A program made the position numbers and the translations under genes. DNA of 64,000 nucleotides from Blastobasis lacticolella. Taxonomy: Eukaryota; Arthropoda; Insecta; Lepidoptera; Blastobasidae. This document shows positions 21,630-33,290 of the stretch, piece by piece. Positions within the stretch are counted from its first letter, which is position 1, and each line of letters opens with the position of its first letter. The DNA lies in the NCBI GenBank assembly GCA_905147135.1, contig LR990054.1, positions 15,537,001 to 15,601,000 of the forward strand, read 5' to 3'. Under the pieces are notes generated by a model. The model ran no database searches and had not been told where the DNA came from. It was given only the letters and a program-made list of their open reading frames with translations.

Positions 21630-21780
21630 TCACTGTTCCCCGATAAGTATAACCTTGGGGTCTTCAAATCACGAGTGTATAGGTATCTTCTAGGCACGCA
21701 TGCTACATCTTCGACCTCATCGTCGCTTTCCATTAGGTGAGTTGAGGTCAAATGCAAGCCTATTACAAAAAAAAGAAAAA
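21630..21780 (+). pseudogene. LINE ORF 3' end in copy B
   Basis: Reads FPDKYNLGVFKSRVYRYLLG then a Ser-rich end and stop. It differs from copy A by M/K and I/V changes. The K and V are common at these positions in related fragments, so B may be nearer the ancestral state. Confidence 0.6.
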
Positions 21781-21918
21781 AAGAAATGTATATCATAAAA
21801 ATATTTCTATGCGAGTTACCTCCACCATCAGATAATCATGAATCATATAATGTAGTTATTAATCGCAACAATGATCGTCTGCCTAATCGGACAATGGTTA
21901 TTCGGCGAATATTATTTT

Positions 21919-24129
21919 CGAAGTAATGTTCGTCGAGCTTATCTAATTCGTATCAAAATTAATACAAAGCTATGAACGTTCGGGACAGAGTGATTCAGTA
22001 CGAGGTTATATCGCTAAAAGTCGAATAAATGTATGTCGGTCTTAAATTTCGGACCCTAAAGAAACAAATTAGAAATAAAATCACAACTTGTGGGAATTTG
22101 CGTTTAAAGTTTTGCACTTTTCCCGTGCCGTGTTTGATTGAACATAATTAATTACTATTATGAGTAATATTTATTACATTAACTGCTGATATTTTTAGGT
22201 TCAACATATAATATTTACAGGTACAATAAAAATAAACACACGTCCACACCGTTGCCCTCCCGGAATGGTGAAGAAGACCAGGTGCCCTGAAGAAGGCTGT
22301 TTCTTTTTTAAATTAGGTTGGCTCACCGAAAGCGAACGGTCCAAAAAAAGAGAAGAAAATCAGCGCTATGCAAAATATTGAACTTTTCATGACGATAATG
22401 AAAATTGAAAACCGTTCAACTCTAGGCGTATTTGGCTGTTACCTACTGTTTTCTTTTTTCCTTAACAACCTTATATTCCTATCTACCAAGTCGTTAGCGC
22501 TCCCAAACTCTGTAATAGCTTTCTAAAAGCTCTAAGCTCAAATCTTGCTAACACGCGCATTACATGTGTTACGTGAAAATAAACGATTTTATGAGAAAAT
22601 AAAAAACACCTGGCAACATTGGATTATGTAAACGACATCAATATAATGGGGTTAGGTAAAGCGGTTTGCAAAACGCTCTAAAAACATATACACTGTAGGT
22701 AATTGGTAAATCAGTGTCCTTTTATATCCGACACCAGCGACAAACGGACAGACTGCCCAAGAGCAATGGCCATCTGCCCACCTGATGGAAAGCGGTAACG
22801 GTATTGTCACTTTATCATCTTTGTTTCGCTGATATTTTTTGAGCTAGATTTGAAACGAGTGAACTCAAGAAAATTTTTGGTACACCTGCTCCTGAATAAA
22901 ATACTACATGATATTTAGTAGCTGAGGAAACGACAGCTCATGAGTAGTTCTGGAGTATGAGGAAGTCAACCAGTTCAACCAGTCTCTGTTATCCTTGCGG
23001 AGGACCTTAGTATTAAAAAGAAAACATGACAAGTGGTGAGCTCGAAGAAGGAAACGGTTACCCATCCAGTTCCCGGCATCGGCGTGCGTTGCTTAACTTT
23101 AGTTATCGGTCTCGCAAGCACGCTGCCTCTACACTGGAGTCATTTGCATGTGAAATTAGTATAAGAAACAAACTGGCCCGTCTCACCTTTTATTTTAACG
23201 GGTATCTACTCGCCTTCCGTGGACGGACACGCTTGTAGGCAATGTGTTCCATTCCTTAACCGTAAACGTCATATTGATTAACGTTATATAGATTATCTCG
23301 TTCATGAATAGCTTGCTGACATGGCAAACATCTCTCATTTCCTTTTCTCTCATTGAATCATTCTTGCTATACCAGCTAACTTAATGAAATTACTTTTACA
23401 AACAATAAAATAGCTAATGAAATTGCCTTCGTTACAAAGTTTTAAATAGTATCATGCCCTGTCTGTCTGACTGACAGGACTGTCACGTATCAACTTCAAG
23501 TGTCTCTCATGGAAAACTTTACCTGAAATAACAACTGAAAACTACGAATGTCTTCCACGTAACATCGAAAATGTTATATTGCAAAAGTTTTCAGTTACAC
23601 AATTTACCTTCTTGTAACTAATTTCAAGTTTGTTGGTGTATTTTAAATGGACAAAAGATGTATTGTTTAGACATTATTTATTTACCTATTGTTTTATTTT
23701 AAGAATAAAAAAGAAGTGGAATGAAAATTTTATCAATAATAAAATAAAATTGAAACAAAAAAATATCCGTAGTGTTTTTTATTGTTTGGTATTGTAAAAC
23801 ATCATAGTCATAGTATATTCAAGACGACTTCTAGGCAAGGCAAACAGTTGTAAGCGCCTGAAATAGCCTCGGAGCAACTATTTACCCTTCAAACAAACAC
23901 ATGATGGTGAATTTGCGCGGGTGGCTGGCAAAGGGACAACAAATCTCTCGTTATGTGCACAGAGGGCAGATATTTTAGATTCCTCGCCCGGTGGCTGGGC
24001 TACGCGTCACAGGGATTCCATATAGACGCGTTAAAAACAGACTAACAAAGTTTAGGAGGCAAGGCTTCGTGGTGATTTGCTATGTTGCTTAATGCGACAC
24101 CTTGAGCTTGCACTTTAAAAATTTTTACA
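21919..24129. other. Largely unrecognised
   Basis: Positions 22765-22800 hold a LINE-E-like scrap (CCCACCTGATGGAAAGCGG). Otherwise AT-rich sequence with isolated short frames and no match elsewhere in the window. Confidence 0.5.
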
Positions 24130-24263
24130 CCTTAACCTTCCTCATGAATCAGTCGGTATATTTCTGAAAACCGCGTGATAATCCGTTCAGTAGTTTTTCT
24201 GTTTATCGCGAAGAGACAGACAGACAAAGGCGGCGTGGGACTTTGTTTTATAATATGTAGTGA
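24130..24263 (-). mobile_element. Helitron-like fragment, minus orientation
   Basis: On the minus strand it starts TCACTACATATTATAAAAC, then CGCGATAAACAGAAAAACTA and a GAACGGATTATCACGCGG block, as in short lepidopteran Helitrons. The base before TC is G rather than the expected A, and no 3' CTAG is seen. Confidence 0.45.
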
Positions 24264-24530
24264 CCTAACCGACAGAAAATCGTCGGGAAACCTCCAACCA
24301 AAAGTATATTTTGTACTCAAATACTTCCTTAATTACTTATCTGATTTAATTGAGATACAGCTAAACTGGCTTTAAAATTGAAGTCTGTTAGCTACGGTAC
24401 CTGACTACATGAACGTCGGTTCATAGATCTCTTCTCATAGGATGTAAGTCTCGGTCGTCCCATTCCGATAACACTATACATACGTCAAACTAATAACACT
24501 CCTCTTTTTTCGTTTGCGATTAATAATGTA
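24264..24530 (+). repeat. Dispersed repeat Z, decayed copy
   Basis: Begins CCTAACCGACAGAAAATCG and ends near CGTCAAACTAATAACACTCC...TTTTTTCG. Abuts the Helitron-like fragment directly. Confidence 0.5.
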
Positions 24531-25226
24531 ACTTTAATTTTCGAAATTCCAATCTAAATGCAAGAAAACGTATTAGGAATCCGATGCTCGGGAGAATACC
24601 GCTGCGCTGTCTGCTCTTTTGCTCTTTTTTACGACAGAACCACTGAACCACATACAAATTAAAGAAAAAACATGGTTTATCCCTTGCCTGGTATAATAAC
24701 GTCTGTCTGAATGTGATTTAACACATAGAGTAGGCGTTCTCATAAAATATTATTGAAGGGTTAACCCTTTTGTGAAAGCAAATAAGTGACATTTTCTTTG
24801 ATTCTATCTCAGCACTGTCACAACACAAGGTCTCTTCCCCACGCGACATCGCCACTCAATATATCAAATATTTACATTATAATAAATATCCAACAGAAAT
24901 CTGATAGGACATATTCTGCACGAATCCATTTTCGTTTAACCCACTGCGGGTCAAAAAAGGTCTATTTTCATATTTCTTTCGCGATGGGCAACACTTTTTC
25001 TACAGATATGGAATTTAAGCATGAGTTTTGTAAATGCAAGGTTCATTTTATAAAAGGTCTCGGCGGATGTATGTATTGATTACTTTTTAATTTTTTGTTG
25101 GGTTCTGTACCTTAAAACAGAAAAAAACAGAACCCATAGGGTCATTTTGTCTTCGTCCGTCCGTCTGTCAAGACTCTTTTTCCTGAGAACGCATGAAGGT
25201 GTAATGCTGATTTATTATAAAATACT
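24531..25226. other. No recognisable feature
   Basis: AT-rich. The pair TTCTGTACC...AAAACAGAACC near 25106-25136 suggests a decayed small repeat. Confidence 0.5.
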
Positions 25227-25371
25227 CAGGGGGCTTACCATGAGCTTTTATAGCAGAACCTTAACAGAACTGCCCTGCTTAGAAAGAAACAGCGCTATGC
25301 GTGTCACATAAGTCTGTCTCGTTCTAAGCAGGTAGTTAGTTCTGTTTAGGTCAATTCATGCTATGCCCCCA
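25227..25371. mobile_element. Foldback MITE
   Basis: Left CAGGGGGCTTACCATGAGC and right ATTCATGCTATGCCCCCAG are inverted. Homology continues inward through AACAGAACT...CTGCTTAGAA and TTCTAAGCAG...AGTTCTG, so most of the 145 bp can fold on itself. Confidence 0.7.
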
Positions 25372-25436
25372 GATCTGCAATACCTTGGAGCTATAAAAAA
25401 TACCCTATTTAGCTTAGATATCAACATACGTATCAT

Positions 25437-25500
25437 CAACATGAGTAGGAAAGCGGACCCTGGCAGAGGCCGGGATAAACGCTAGGACGATGATTATGAT
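25437..25500 (+). mobile_element. RTE-type LINE 3' end scrap
   Basis: GAGTAGGAAAGCGGACCCTG, GGCCGGGATAAACGCTAGGA, then CGATGATTATGAT. The same ending is at 39860-39918. Confidence 0.6.
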
Positions 25501-25687
25501 CATCATACTCTTGTACAATTCATTCATACTTATTGAACAACCACCTAAAAGTAACAATATTTGATTAGCGACCTCGTAACCCCGTTCGGTGTTGCTAACT
25601 GTCGAAAAACAATTCCCTTGATCGTTAAACTACAGTGGGAAATTTTTACCCATATTCTAATGTAGGCGTACTTGGCGCCATGAATGC

Positions 25688-25850
25688 TGTCATAAAATAA
25701 TAATCTCGCGCACGAGGGCCCTGGGTCCACCCTGACCATGATCCTGGATTTGGCAGATCAAATAATTACTGAATTACGACTGCCATCTGACCTGCTTGAC
25801 ACTATTACCAAGGGAACCTGACCAGATTGGATCATGGTTACAAATACTAT
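25688..25850 (-). mobile_element. SINE-1 3' half
   Basis: CGCACGAGGGCCCTGGGTCC, CCATGATCCTGGATTTGGC and GATTGGATCATGGTTACA. Cut before the tRNA-like head. A short CATCATCATCAT run follows (25863). Confidence 0.75.
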
Positions 25851-28392
25851 AATGCTTATTATTCATCATCATCATCATCTTGTTTTGTCCAGCGTCCAGT
25901 GTCCGTCTATAAATATGCATTTATATTATTATCCAGTGATAAAGAAAATAGGCAAACTCTTAATCCAATATGGCAACACTTCTACGCGGTTAGTTTAATC
26001 TTCTCCGGGTCCCAGCGCGCCGCAGCAATATTTGTAACACCGTTCCCTTGGCGTTTGATTCTTAGATATTTCGCCCAAAGTTCTCGACATTGCGGAAAGT
26101 TTGCTTGTCTGCACTAAATTTAATAAATTACTAATTGAGAAATATGAATATTGTAAGGTATAGGTAATATGATTACATTAACTAACTTAATAAATGTATT
26201 GCATGTTAGCTTTTTTAAATTAAACCAGGTAATGAGCGCCATCGCACCTGTTTGGCCGTGTGGCTTGTCTAGAAACGAAAAAGCCTAGCCCCACTCTGGC
26301 CTTGAAGGAAGTCAGATTGTACTGGTTGGTGATGGTTCGTGCGGATACATCTACAGTGGTGTGTGTGACCGCTTCTTGTGATCGAAGTTAGAAAGGTGAC
26401 GGTTAATCTGGGGTTATATTTTTGAACCGCTCGCCTTGTACGGTTTTGAATTTTGATTTTCGACATGAAAATATACATATATGTATTTTCAAATTATATT
26501 GGCAACAACGAAAGGAAGTGGTTAAAAAATGAGGAGTCTGCGAACAAAATAGCATAATTATGCTTTTGGTCAAAATACAGTTTTCTTAAGTCAGAGGTAT
26601 TAGGGCCGCTGAACCTCAACTCATATTCAATCAAAACGGCCTAAAACCGTGTTAAAATTGAATCCCAAATTCGATCAAAAAGGTATAATTACTATGAAAA
26701 TATACATATTATAATTACATAACAGATGAAAAAGATAGCAGTACCTATCTATATCGCGCCTTTTCTAGCTTATATCGCGAGCAAGGGTATACGTGTGCTA
26801 GCTGTGCTGATCGTACAATTCCTTGTCCAGCTTGTAGTAAAATATCGAGAGACATGCGTCTTAGATTTTTTTATAAAAGAAACCACTCTGCTCCATCATT
26901 GGAAACATGAGAAAATTAAAATATGAGAATCCAACGCAAAAGTTTAGTGTATGTATTGCAATGTCTACAACGCGGTTGTAAATGGAGTAGAAACTATTAA
27001 AATTAGAGAAATCAAACCACCATCTTCTCATCGGGTCAACCCGCCCAATTCGTAACCCAAAACTTTTTAGTCGGAAACGTACCGAAAATTCACCTAACAC
27101 CCTAATTTTTTTCATAAATTTAAATATAGAATGACAGTGTGGCAACCACCCGTAACGACTTTGCCAGGTCAACAGCCTGCGTGAAAGGGTGAAATGGTAA
27201 AAATGATGGATCACCGCTATTCGCTGATTCGCGTTCCTGCCACGTGCTGTATCACTAGATTCTGCTTTGCCATGGTTCCTCTTATTTACTTTAAAAGTTC
27301 GAAAAAAATACGGAAAAATATGCCTTTCGACATAGATACTTTACGCTAAGCCGTATTATTCTACTAACTTTATGCGTAATACGTAAAACAAAATGAAGCC
27401 ACGAAATTTTTTCGAAATTGTTTAAGTGTTGCATTTTTATTTTTCTGTTTTTTTAATTATTTTTTTTAGAATCTGTATTCGTTCAGTATCTGTTGTTCGC
27501 ATTCGACTCCACCCGGTCTCCCCTCGGTTGTAAAATTGCTCGATCATTTAGTGTAGCACCAAAAAGATTGGAAAGTTAGCTACCTTCTAGACATCAAAAT
27601 TTTTATTTACTGTCTGTATCACAAAAAAATTTAACCATATAGAGAAAAATACCAAATTCTGGAAAGTCTCTAACCTTAGACCGAATTTAATCCTGGCAGT
27701 TAAATCCAGGAGACTTACACTAGGATGGTAATAAAGAAGTAATAAAAGTCTAACTACCGTCATAAAGGGAAAGTTCGGAGCATATGCATGTTTATGATCC
27801 ACATCGTATTTAAGAACTTACCAAGATAGAGTGACAACGCTATGGTAATGGTATGCTTGATGCTTTTAACCTGACACGCAAAGAGAGGGGTGTAGGTGGA
27901 CTTTAGATGTCTGTATCTGTTAGTGCCATCGTAATATCTTCTTAATGATTAGACAGACTTCGGTGCGGTTTCTTACAGTTTTTAGCTGTTTTTCAATAAA
28001 TCCAGTAGTTTAGGAAATATTTGTGTAAATTATGTAAAGTTTGTTGCACGTTTTCATATCAGTCAAGTTGGACTTAAAGCTCATCCTCCTCAAATCCGTC
28101 TCTATTGGGTAAAATTATGCAGGAACTCATAAAAAATAATATAATAGATAATCGTCGCCATAATTGCAGTTTCTTTTTACGAAATAGGTAATCATGATTA
28201 TAATTTTTTTTAATACGGGTTAAATTGAAAATTGAAATAATGAAATTATCACGAGTTCAATGAAACAAGCAAATGGAAATAAATACTATTGTTTTCGTCG
28301 TCTTGTTAATAAACAACACATTTTCGTATAATATTATCCACTTTTTTTTTTTGTTTTATTATGTTCTCCGTTCTAGAGATACTTTCATTGTT
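25851..28392. other. No recognisable feature
   Basis: 2.5 kb of AT-rich sequence with only random-looking frames (longest about 117 codons, minus, 26861-27214, no known domain). A phrase CGTGTGCTAGCTGTGCTGAT at 26792 has a near match at 31849 (CGTGTGCCAGCCGTGCTGAT). Confidence 0.5.
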
Positions 28393-28525
28393 ACTAGCGA
28401 CCTGCCTCGGCTTCGCACGGGGTTTCTCGGCTTTTTTAACCGCATATATTCAAACCACATAAAAATCCATTGCGTGATTTATGAGTTCGTGGATTTACAG
28501 ACCGACCGACGCACTATGTAATTTT
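28393..28525 (-). mobile_element. Helitron-like 3' end, minus orientation
   Basis: On the minus strand it ends CCCCGTGCGAAGCCGAGG then CAGGTCGCTAG, with T following. The interior CACGCAATGGATTTTTATG is the usual middle block. The 5' end toward 28525 is unclear. Confidence 0.5.
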
Positions 28526-28613
28526 AGCATTTGAAGTGTAAGAGAAATGTAAGAACCTCAATTTACAAGTTAACTAGCAAGCAAAATAAAGCAGTAGCTG
28601 CTTTACTGATTAA

Positions 28614-28761
28614 TAAATTTAGTTACTACATTGACCCAATTTACTCGGTTTACTATCACAAAATTAACTCCAGCACTAAAAGTTATCGGTGCCAAGCATT
28701 TTAAACAAAAGTTTCTATCCAATTAAGGGATTTTGCGATGCACATTCAAACTGAGCTATTA
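28614..28761. repeat. Dispersed repeat R28, copy 1
   Basis: About 88% match to 54974-55114. Shared landmarks: AATTTACTCGGTTTACTATC, CCAGCACTAAAAGTTA and CACATTCAAACTGAGCTATT. No coding or terminal repeats. Confidence 0.8.
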
Positions 28762-29324
28762 TGCTGGTGTAAATTGATGTGAAGCTCAGCGAAAAATGTC
28801 CAACACAGTCACTGGAGGGAGATGAGGGACCTGAATTCGACAATGTAATTAGCGTGTCACGAGGGAGTGTCCATGGACCACGTTCGCACCTATCATTTAA
28901 TACATTAATCGGCGGAAAGTAATGGAACTCTAGCACAACGAAAGTGTTAGTTGCATCCTCTTGGCAGTTTCGCTTTTCAACTACATTAAATTAATTTTAC
29001 TAATAAGTAAGGACATGGCTAAGAAAAGTCGATGTTTGGCAACCTGGCACAAAAAAGAAAATTGTGCCAGGTTATGCACGAGCAGACCAATGTTTTGTGG
29101 ATCTCCTAACCTTTACTATCACTATCGTCTGTTAGTCTTCTTCCCGGAACACAACAATGTAGATAATACAATAATATAAACAGATAATACATTCAGTCGT
29201 TGAATCAAATCGGTTTTTGCGGATAACTGGAATATCCACGACATAAGTTGATCGCGTTTCCTGATACCGATGGCGGAAATAAAAGGGGACGATCAATATA
29301 ACTCGAAATCTCAAGACATAGAAC
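28762..29324. other. Unrecognised apart from a hairpin
   Basis: No element or gene seen except the inverted repeat at 29041-29073. Confidence 0.5.
29041..29073. repeat. 12 bp perfect hairpin
   Basis: AACCTGGCACAA and TTGTGCCAGGTT separated by a 9 nt A-rich loop. No poly-U run follows and the context is not that of a transcription terminator. Confidence 0.85.
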
Positions 29325-29465
29325 ATAGTTCTGTTACGGGTTTGGGTGTTCTTTGTATAATAAGTATGTATTTAAAAGTATATATAGTAGTTTATCAGTT
29401 ATCTAGCACCCATAACACAAGCTTTGCTTACTTTTACTTACTAAGCTTTGATTATTTATTTATTT
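29325..29465 (+). mobile_element. SINE-2 3' half
   Basis: CTGTTACGGGTTTGGGTGTT, TAGCACCCATAACACAAGC, then an altered end into TATTTATTTATTTATTATAG. Confidence 0.7.
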
Positions 29466-29509
29466 ATTATAGAAATCGGAAGATAGGTATCCCAGTGGCT
29501 TATTAATCA

Positions 29510-29730
29510 TCTATACATACATAGTATAAAACAATGTCACTTCCCGCCGTCTGTTCCTATGTATTTATGTACGCTTAGATCTTTTAAACGACGCATCAAA
29601 ATTTAACAATAGATTGAGTGATTTAAGAGAAAGGTTTATAAACAAGAAAAAAAGGGTATATGTAATATAGGTGTTGGGTAGGGTAGGGGTACGACGCCAC
29701 GCGAACAAGTCGCGCCGTATCCACTACCAT
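29510..29730 (+). mobile_element. Decayed Helitron
   Basis: TCTATACATACATAGTATAA begins after an A. CTTAGATCTTTTAAACGACG and GAGAAAGGTTTATAAACAAG follow, and a CGCGAACAAGTCGCG hairpin sits near 29701-29715, where the 3' end should be. The final CTAG is not intact. Confidence 0.6.
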
Positions 29731-29989
29731 TCTATAAATACTAAAATAACCCATCATCCCTTCACCAACCCAATGTATGGTCGTCCCCGTCCCATAGTGA
29801 TTATGACGTCACACACGTGTACCAATGCAGAGTACGCTGACGTCACTGCACTGGACTTTATTATGATTAGCCATGGATTAGGACGATGTTTACCGCCCCA
29901 TATTCTAGATAGGCGCTAGGAGTTTGGACGCGTGAGTTGACTTTGGCAGATGGAGATACATGTGTAAACTTGTATTGGTCATGACGGAA
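29731..29989. other. No recognisable feature
   Basis: CpG is slightly higher than around it (two TGACGTCAC words at 29801 and 29837, CRE-like), but there is no promoter structure. Confidence 0.4.
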
Positions 29990-30270
29990 GTGCGGCGGTG
30001 GTGTAGTAGCTGGCGGGTTCGACTCGAGAGCGAGAGTTAGTGAGTTCGAATCTGTAACCTTTCGAACAATAAATGATCGATTGAACGGAGTTCGACGGTT
30101 CGATCCCAACTATGACCTTTCTCTGAGTTATGTAGGTACATTAGTTGAACACTCACCGGTGCTCTCATAATGAGGGAGAACATTGTAATGAAACTTGTGA
30201 CTGAATGTGTAACCATGTTCCAGTCTGGTCACATTCCCCTGTTGAGAGATGACTAATCCTGGATCACCTT
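29990..30270 (+). mobile_element. SINE-1 copy, diverged
   Basis: Forward tRNA-like head (GCGGCGGTGGTGTAGTAGC, GAGTTCGAATCTG), TTCTGAGTTATG-like CTCTGAGTTATGTAGG, GGTGCTCTCATAATGAGGG and CAGTCTGGTCACATTCCCC. About 50 bp of extra sequence separates the head from the body. Confidence 0.7.
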
Positions 30271-30274
30271 CCGA

Positions 30275-30565
30275 ACGGAAGGATAAATTTCGATGCGGTT
30301 TTCTTTATTGGAAAGTCAGTTTAATCGAGATAGTTACTTGCTTTGTTTTAGTAAAATCGGTTAAGTGTTTTAGACAATATTTGAGTATATGTAAACGTGA
30401 ATATATTATATCAGTTTTATGTTTATCTTTTTCTCTTTCTAGACGAGGTCTGGAAGAGATCGCTTGTAGCGATAAGGCCGAATTTGCAAAGTTTGAAAAG
30501 ACCTATTAAATTTTCTTTTTTATAATTTAGTGTTAAATAAAGACTATCTATCTATCTATCTTGGT
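30275..30565 (+). mobile_element. LINE 3' untranslated end with (TATC)n
   Basis: GGTCTGGAAGAGATCGCTTG, TAGCGATAAGGCCG, then GTTAAATAAAGACTATCTAT with four or more TATC units. The same GGAAGAGATC/GATAAG arrangement occurs on the minus strand at 6790-6930. Confidence 0.6.
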
Positions 30566-30777
30566 CGATGGTTTTCTGACGTTTTCTATCGGATAGGTTA
30601 TTTCTTGAATGTTAGTAAACAATGGTTGTACAGCTACCCCGCTAAGATTCCAGATTCGAATAGTGTTTCCGAATCGATCCCAGCAAGGAGATTCCCTATT
30701 ACGATAGCGACCACAAATTGTGGTCACAATTGTCTATAGATGCAAGGAGATACAGCAATTCATCTCAACTTCATCCA

Positions 30778-30965
30778 AACATATAACTACTTATTCTTTA
30801 AATAGTATAAAACAAAGTCGTTTCCCGTACGATTAGATCTTTTAAACTACGCAACGGATTGTAATACGGTTTAGCAATAATGATTCAAGAGGAAGGTTTA
30901 TAAGTAAGGGAGAAAAGGGTAGGTAGGGGTAAAGTAGGTGTTCGCGAACGAAGACTAGCCACACT
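30778..30965 (+). mobile_element. Helitron-like fragment
   Basis: TAGTATAAAACAAAGTCG, GATCTTTTAAACTACGCAAC and GATTCAAGAGGAAGGTTTAT parallel 29510-29730. It ends near TTCGCGAACGAAGACTAGCC. Confidence 0.55.
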
Positions 30966-31156
30966 AGTATAAGATATACATAATAGTTAGCCTATGTTTA
31001 ATTTAGTTCCATTACGAAGAGTGGTCTTAAGTGTGATTAAGGAAATTATTAATCGTTTAAAGTACAGCCGTTATATTGGCGAGCAAATTATTAGTTTATG
31101 GTCATATTATTGTAATAATAGTGCTGTAAACTAAAGTACGTTTCAATAGAATAGGG

Positions 31157-31405
31157 TATAACCTAATCGACGGAAAACGTCGTAGAACCCCCGACCAAGT
31201 ATACATATTCTTTAATATTTCCTAAACTACTAAACCAATTTCAATGAAACAAAGCTAAGAATCACCTTGATTAAACTGGCTTTCAAATACAGAAAACGGT
31301 ATCGAAGTCGGTCAATTCGTTCGAGAGATACCTCCACAGATACACAGATATACAGATCCACAGGTCAAACTTATAACACCACACTTTTTTCATCGGAGGT
31401 TAGAA
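31157..31405 (+). repeat. Dispersed repeat Z, most complete copy
   Basis: CCTAATCGACGGAAAACGTC, CCTAAACTACTAAACCAATT, GCTAAGAATCACCTTGATTA, TCGAAGTCGGTCAATTCGTT and CACAGATACACAG, then CAAACTTATAACACCACAC. Uninterrupted, so it shows that the 9638 and 63505 copies carry internal insertions. Confidence 0.7.
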
Positions 31406-32555
31406 ACTATTGAGCGTGTGAACGCAGAACTGTTATATATTGAACAAAAGACAACCATCACAGTCATTTTAATCGCTGATACAGCCATACGTAGGTACGC
31501 GACTTCTGAAATGTCATAATATATGCAATTTTGGTTTCTATACTATTGACTGAAAGCTTATTTTGGTATCTATCAGAAAAGGTGCAGTTCCTCGCGTTGC
31601 ATCCACCTACCAATAGTAGTCACTACACTAATACGATGACGAGTAAACTGCACGGCTAGCACAAGTTTACTCTCGTGCGCGATAAGCGAGTAAAGGCGCG
31701 ACATATATCTCTTTTATTCTAGTATTTCATCCTAGATCTGTAGATTTAATTGTACCTCATATAGTATTTATTTTTATATTAATATGCCATACGAATAAAT
31801 AAAAAAATCCTCGTATTGAGAGAAGGAAAAACGCTGTGTATCGCGGACACACGTGTGCCAGCCGTGCTGATGATCAGTGAAGACTATGAAGTGACTCCGC
31901 GGGTGGGGTAGTCACCGGTGTTTGCGCCAAGGGTAGTGTGCGATTTCTGTCCGGCTGCTACGCGGTGACTGGACATGACGCGTTCACGATTTGTAAGAAG
32001 GGTTGTTTTCCCCAGTTGCGTATGCTCTGCTCTCATTCTTTCAGGAGTTTTACACTAATATTCATGAATATCTTGACAATGTTTTGTTATGAATCCAAAC
32101 AAAAAAGTATCGACAAATCTATCAAAAGAAAATAATAATGATCCCGAGGGAGAAAGTAGGTTGCCAAAGTATTGACGCTACATGAATTAAATAATTTATT
32201 GATGGCGTGAGAGTGAACTAAGCTTAGATTTCGAGTATTTCAAGAAAGTTTGATAATATGATACTTGTACGACATATTATTAAATCTACGTTCAGTCCCA
32301 TACAAAATCGGCCTAGGTACTGATTCAAATAGGTAATAAGAAGTGTAAATACATATATATCGATTGTCTCTGTAAGATACACGAGCCTAAATATCGCGCT
32401 GTGACAATTCGACATATAGCCACATATCTCCAATGACATTGTAATGTCTGTTGCAATCAAAAAAATTGTCTCTAGTATCTTCAACTGTCGTGTATTGTCG
32501 AAGATCAATTTCAGTGACGTTTTAATACAGTTTTTTGACTAGAGAAACTTTCAAA
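31406..32555. other. No recognisable feature
   Basis: Locally GC-richer at 31840-31990 (GGGGTAGTCACCGG, CTACGCGGTGACTGG) with a small inverted pair, but no gene or element boundaries. Confidence 0.5.
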
Positions 32556-32752
32556 ATTTACTACCTTTAGAGGTTTTCCCTGGAGAGTACAACATGGAGT
32601 TCTTCAAGAAAGGGGTTAAAAGGTTTTTACGGGACCGACAACGCGTGGGTGATGCCCCTGGTATTGCAAACGTCCATAGGCTGCGGTGACTGCTTACCAT
32701 CAGGCAGGCCGTAAGCCTGTTTGCCACCTTAGTGGAATAAAAAAAAAATCAT
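32556..32752 (+). pseudogene. LINE-D ORF end and 3' tail
   Basis: The frame EYNMEFFKKGVKRFLRDRQR is followed by TGCCCCTGGTATTGCAAACG, a CTTACCATCAGGCAGGCCG motif and an A-rich tail. A diverged partner lies at 51605-51750. Confidence 0.6.
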
Positions 32753-33175
32753 GGAATCCCACACCTCGCGTTTTGGTTCAGGAAATTATGTATTTAAATG
32801 GATAATGTGCAGCAGTATTCGTTGAAATTCACATTCTATGTATCTCTTGTATAATTCAAGACATTATTACACAACATACGTAGGGTGATTGATACAGCAA
32901 GTCGTGATATTGGGCATTGTTTGTTCACCAAATAAGACAAGTCAGTAGAAACAGATCATAGACGTAGTTATTTAACATTGATATTTAATACATTTGATGC
33001 GTTCATTTTGTAGGGGTACTTGTCCGATATTTAAATTTGTTTCAGTATGAGACAAATATACTTTTGAACGCAATTTTGCTGTACGCTTACGTTTTTGCGC
33101 AAGAAATAATCGTTGCAATCAGGTAAATAATATTATTTCGTCAGTCTATTTAATTTCTAATATAAAAAATGCCCG
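32753..33175. other. Mostly unrecognised; repeat word at 32900-32950
   Basis: 32900-32950 is the inverse of 61520-61571 over about 45 bp (CACCAAATAAGACAAGTCAG). No other structure. Confidence 0.6.
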
Positions 33176-33290
33176 TGTGGTGTCCGGCAGAGTAGAATAG
33201 CACCAACCCCTTACACTCGTCGTTGTCGTACAAGGCGACAAATGTTTGACAATGACAAAACTGGCACCGAGTCTAAAAATTGACGATGCC
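33176..33290 (+). mobile_element. LINE-C fragment
   Basis: CCGTGTGGTGTCCGGCAGAG, CACCAACCCCTTACACTCG and GTCGTACAAGGCGAC, then homology is lost after CAAATGTTTGAC. Confidence 0.65.

Larger units (their letters stand above)
17588..21918 (+). repeat. Segmental duplication, copy B
   Basis: Partner of 247-5689. It keeps the uninterrupted state where A has its LINE insertion (around 17850-17885). It carries a SINE at 19209-19458 that A lacks, and unrelated sequence at 18925-19105. Homology ends at ATATTATTTT (21918), followed by CGAAGTAATG. Since A and B have separate insertions, the duplication precedes both. Confidence 0.9.

Noticed and set aside
26861..27214. 117-codon minus-strand frame
   Set aside because: Low-complexity aromatic-rich translation of AT-rich DNA; no domain or context.
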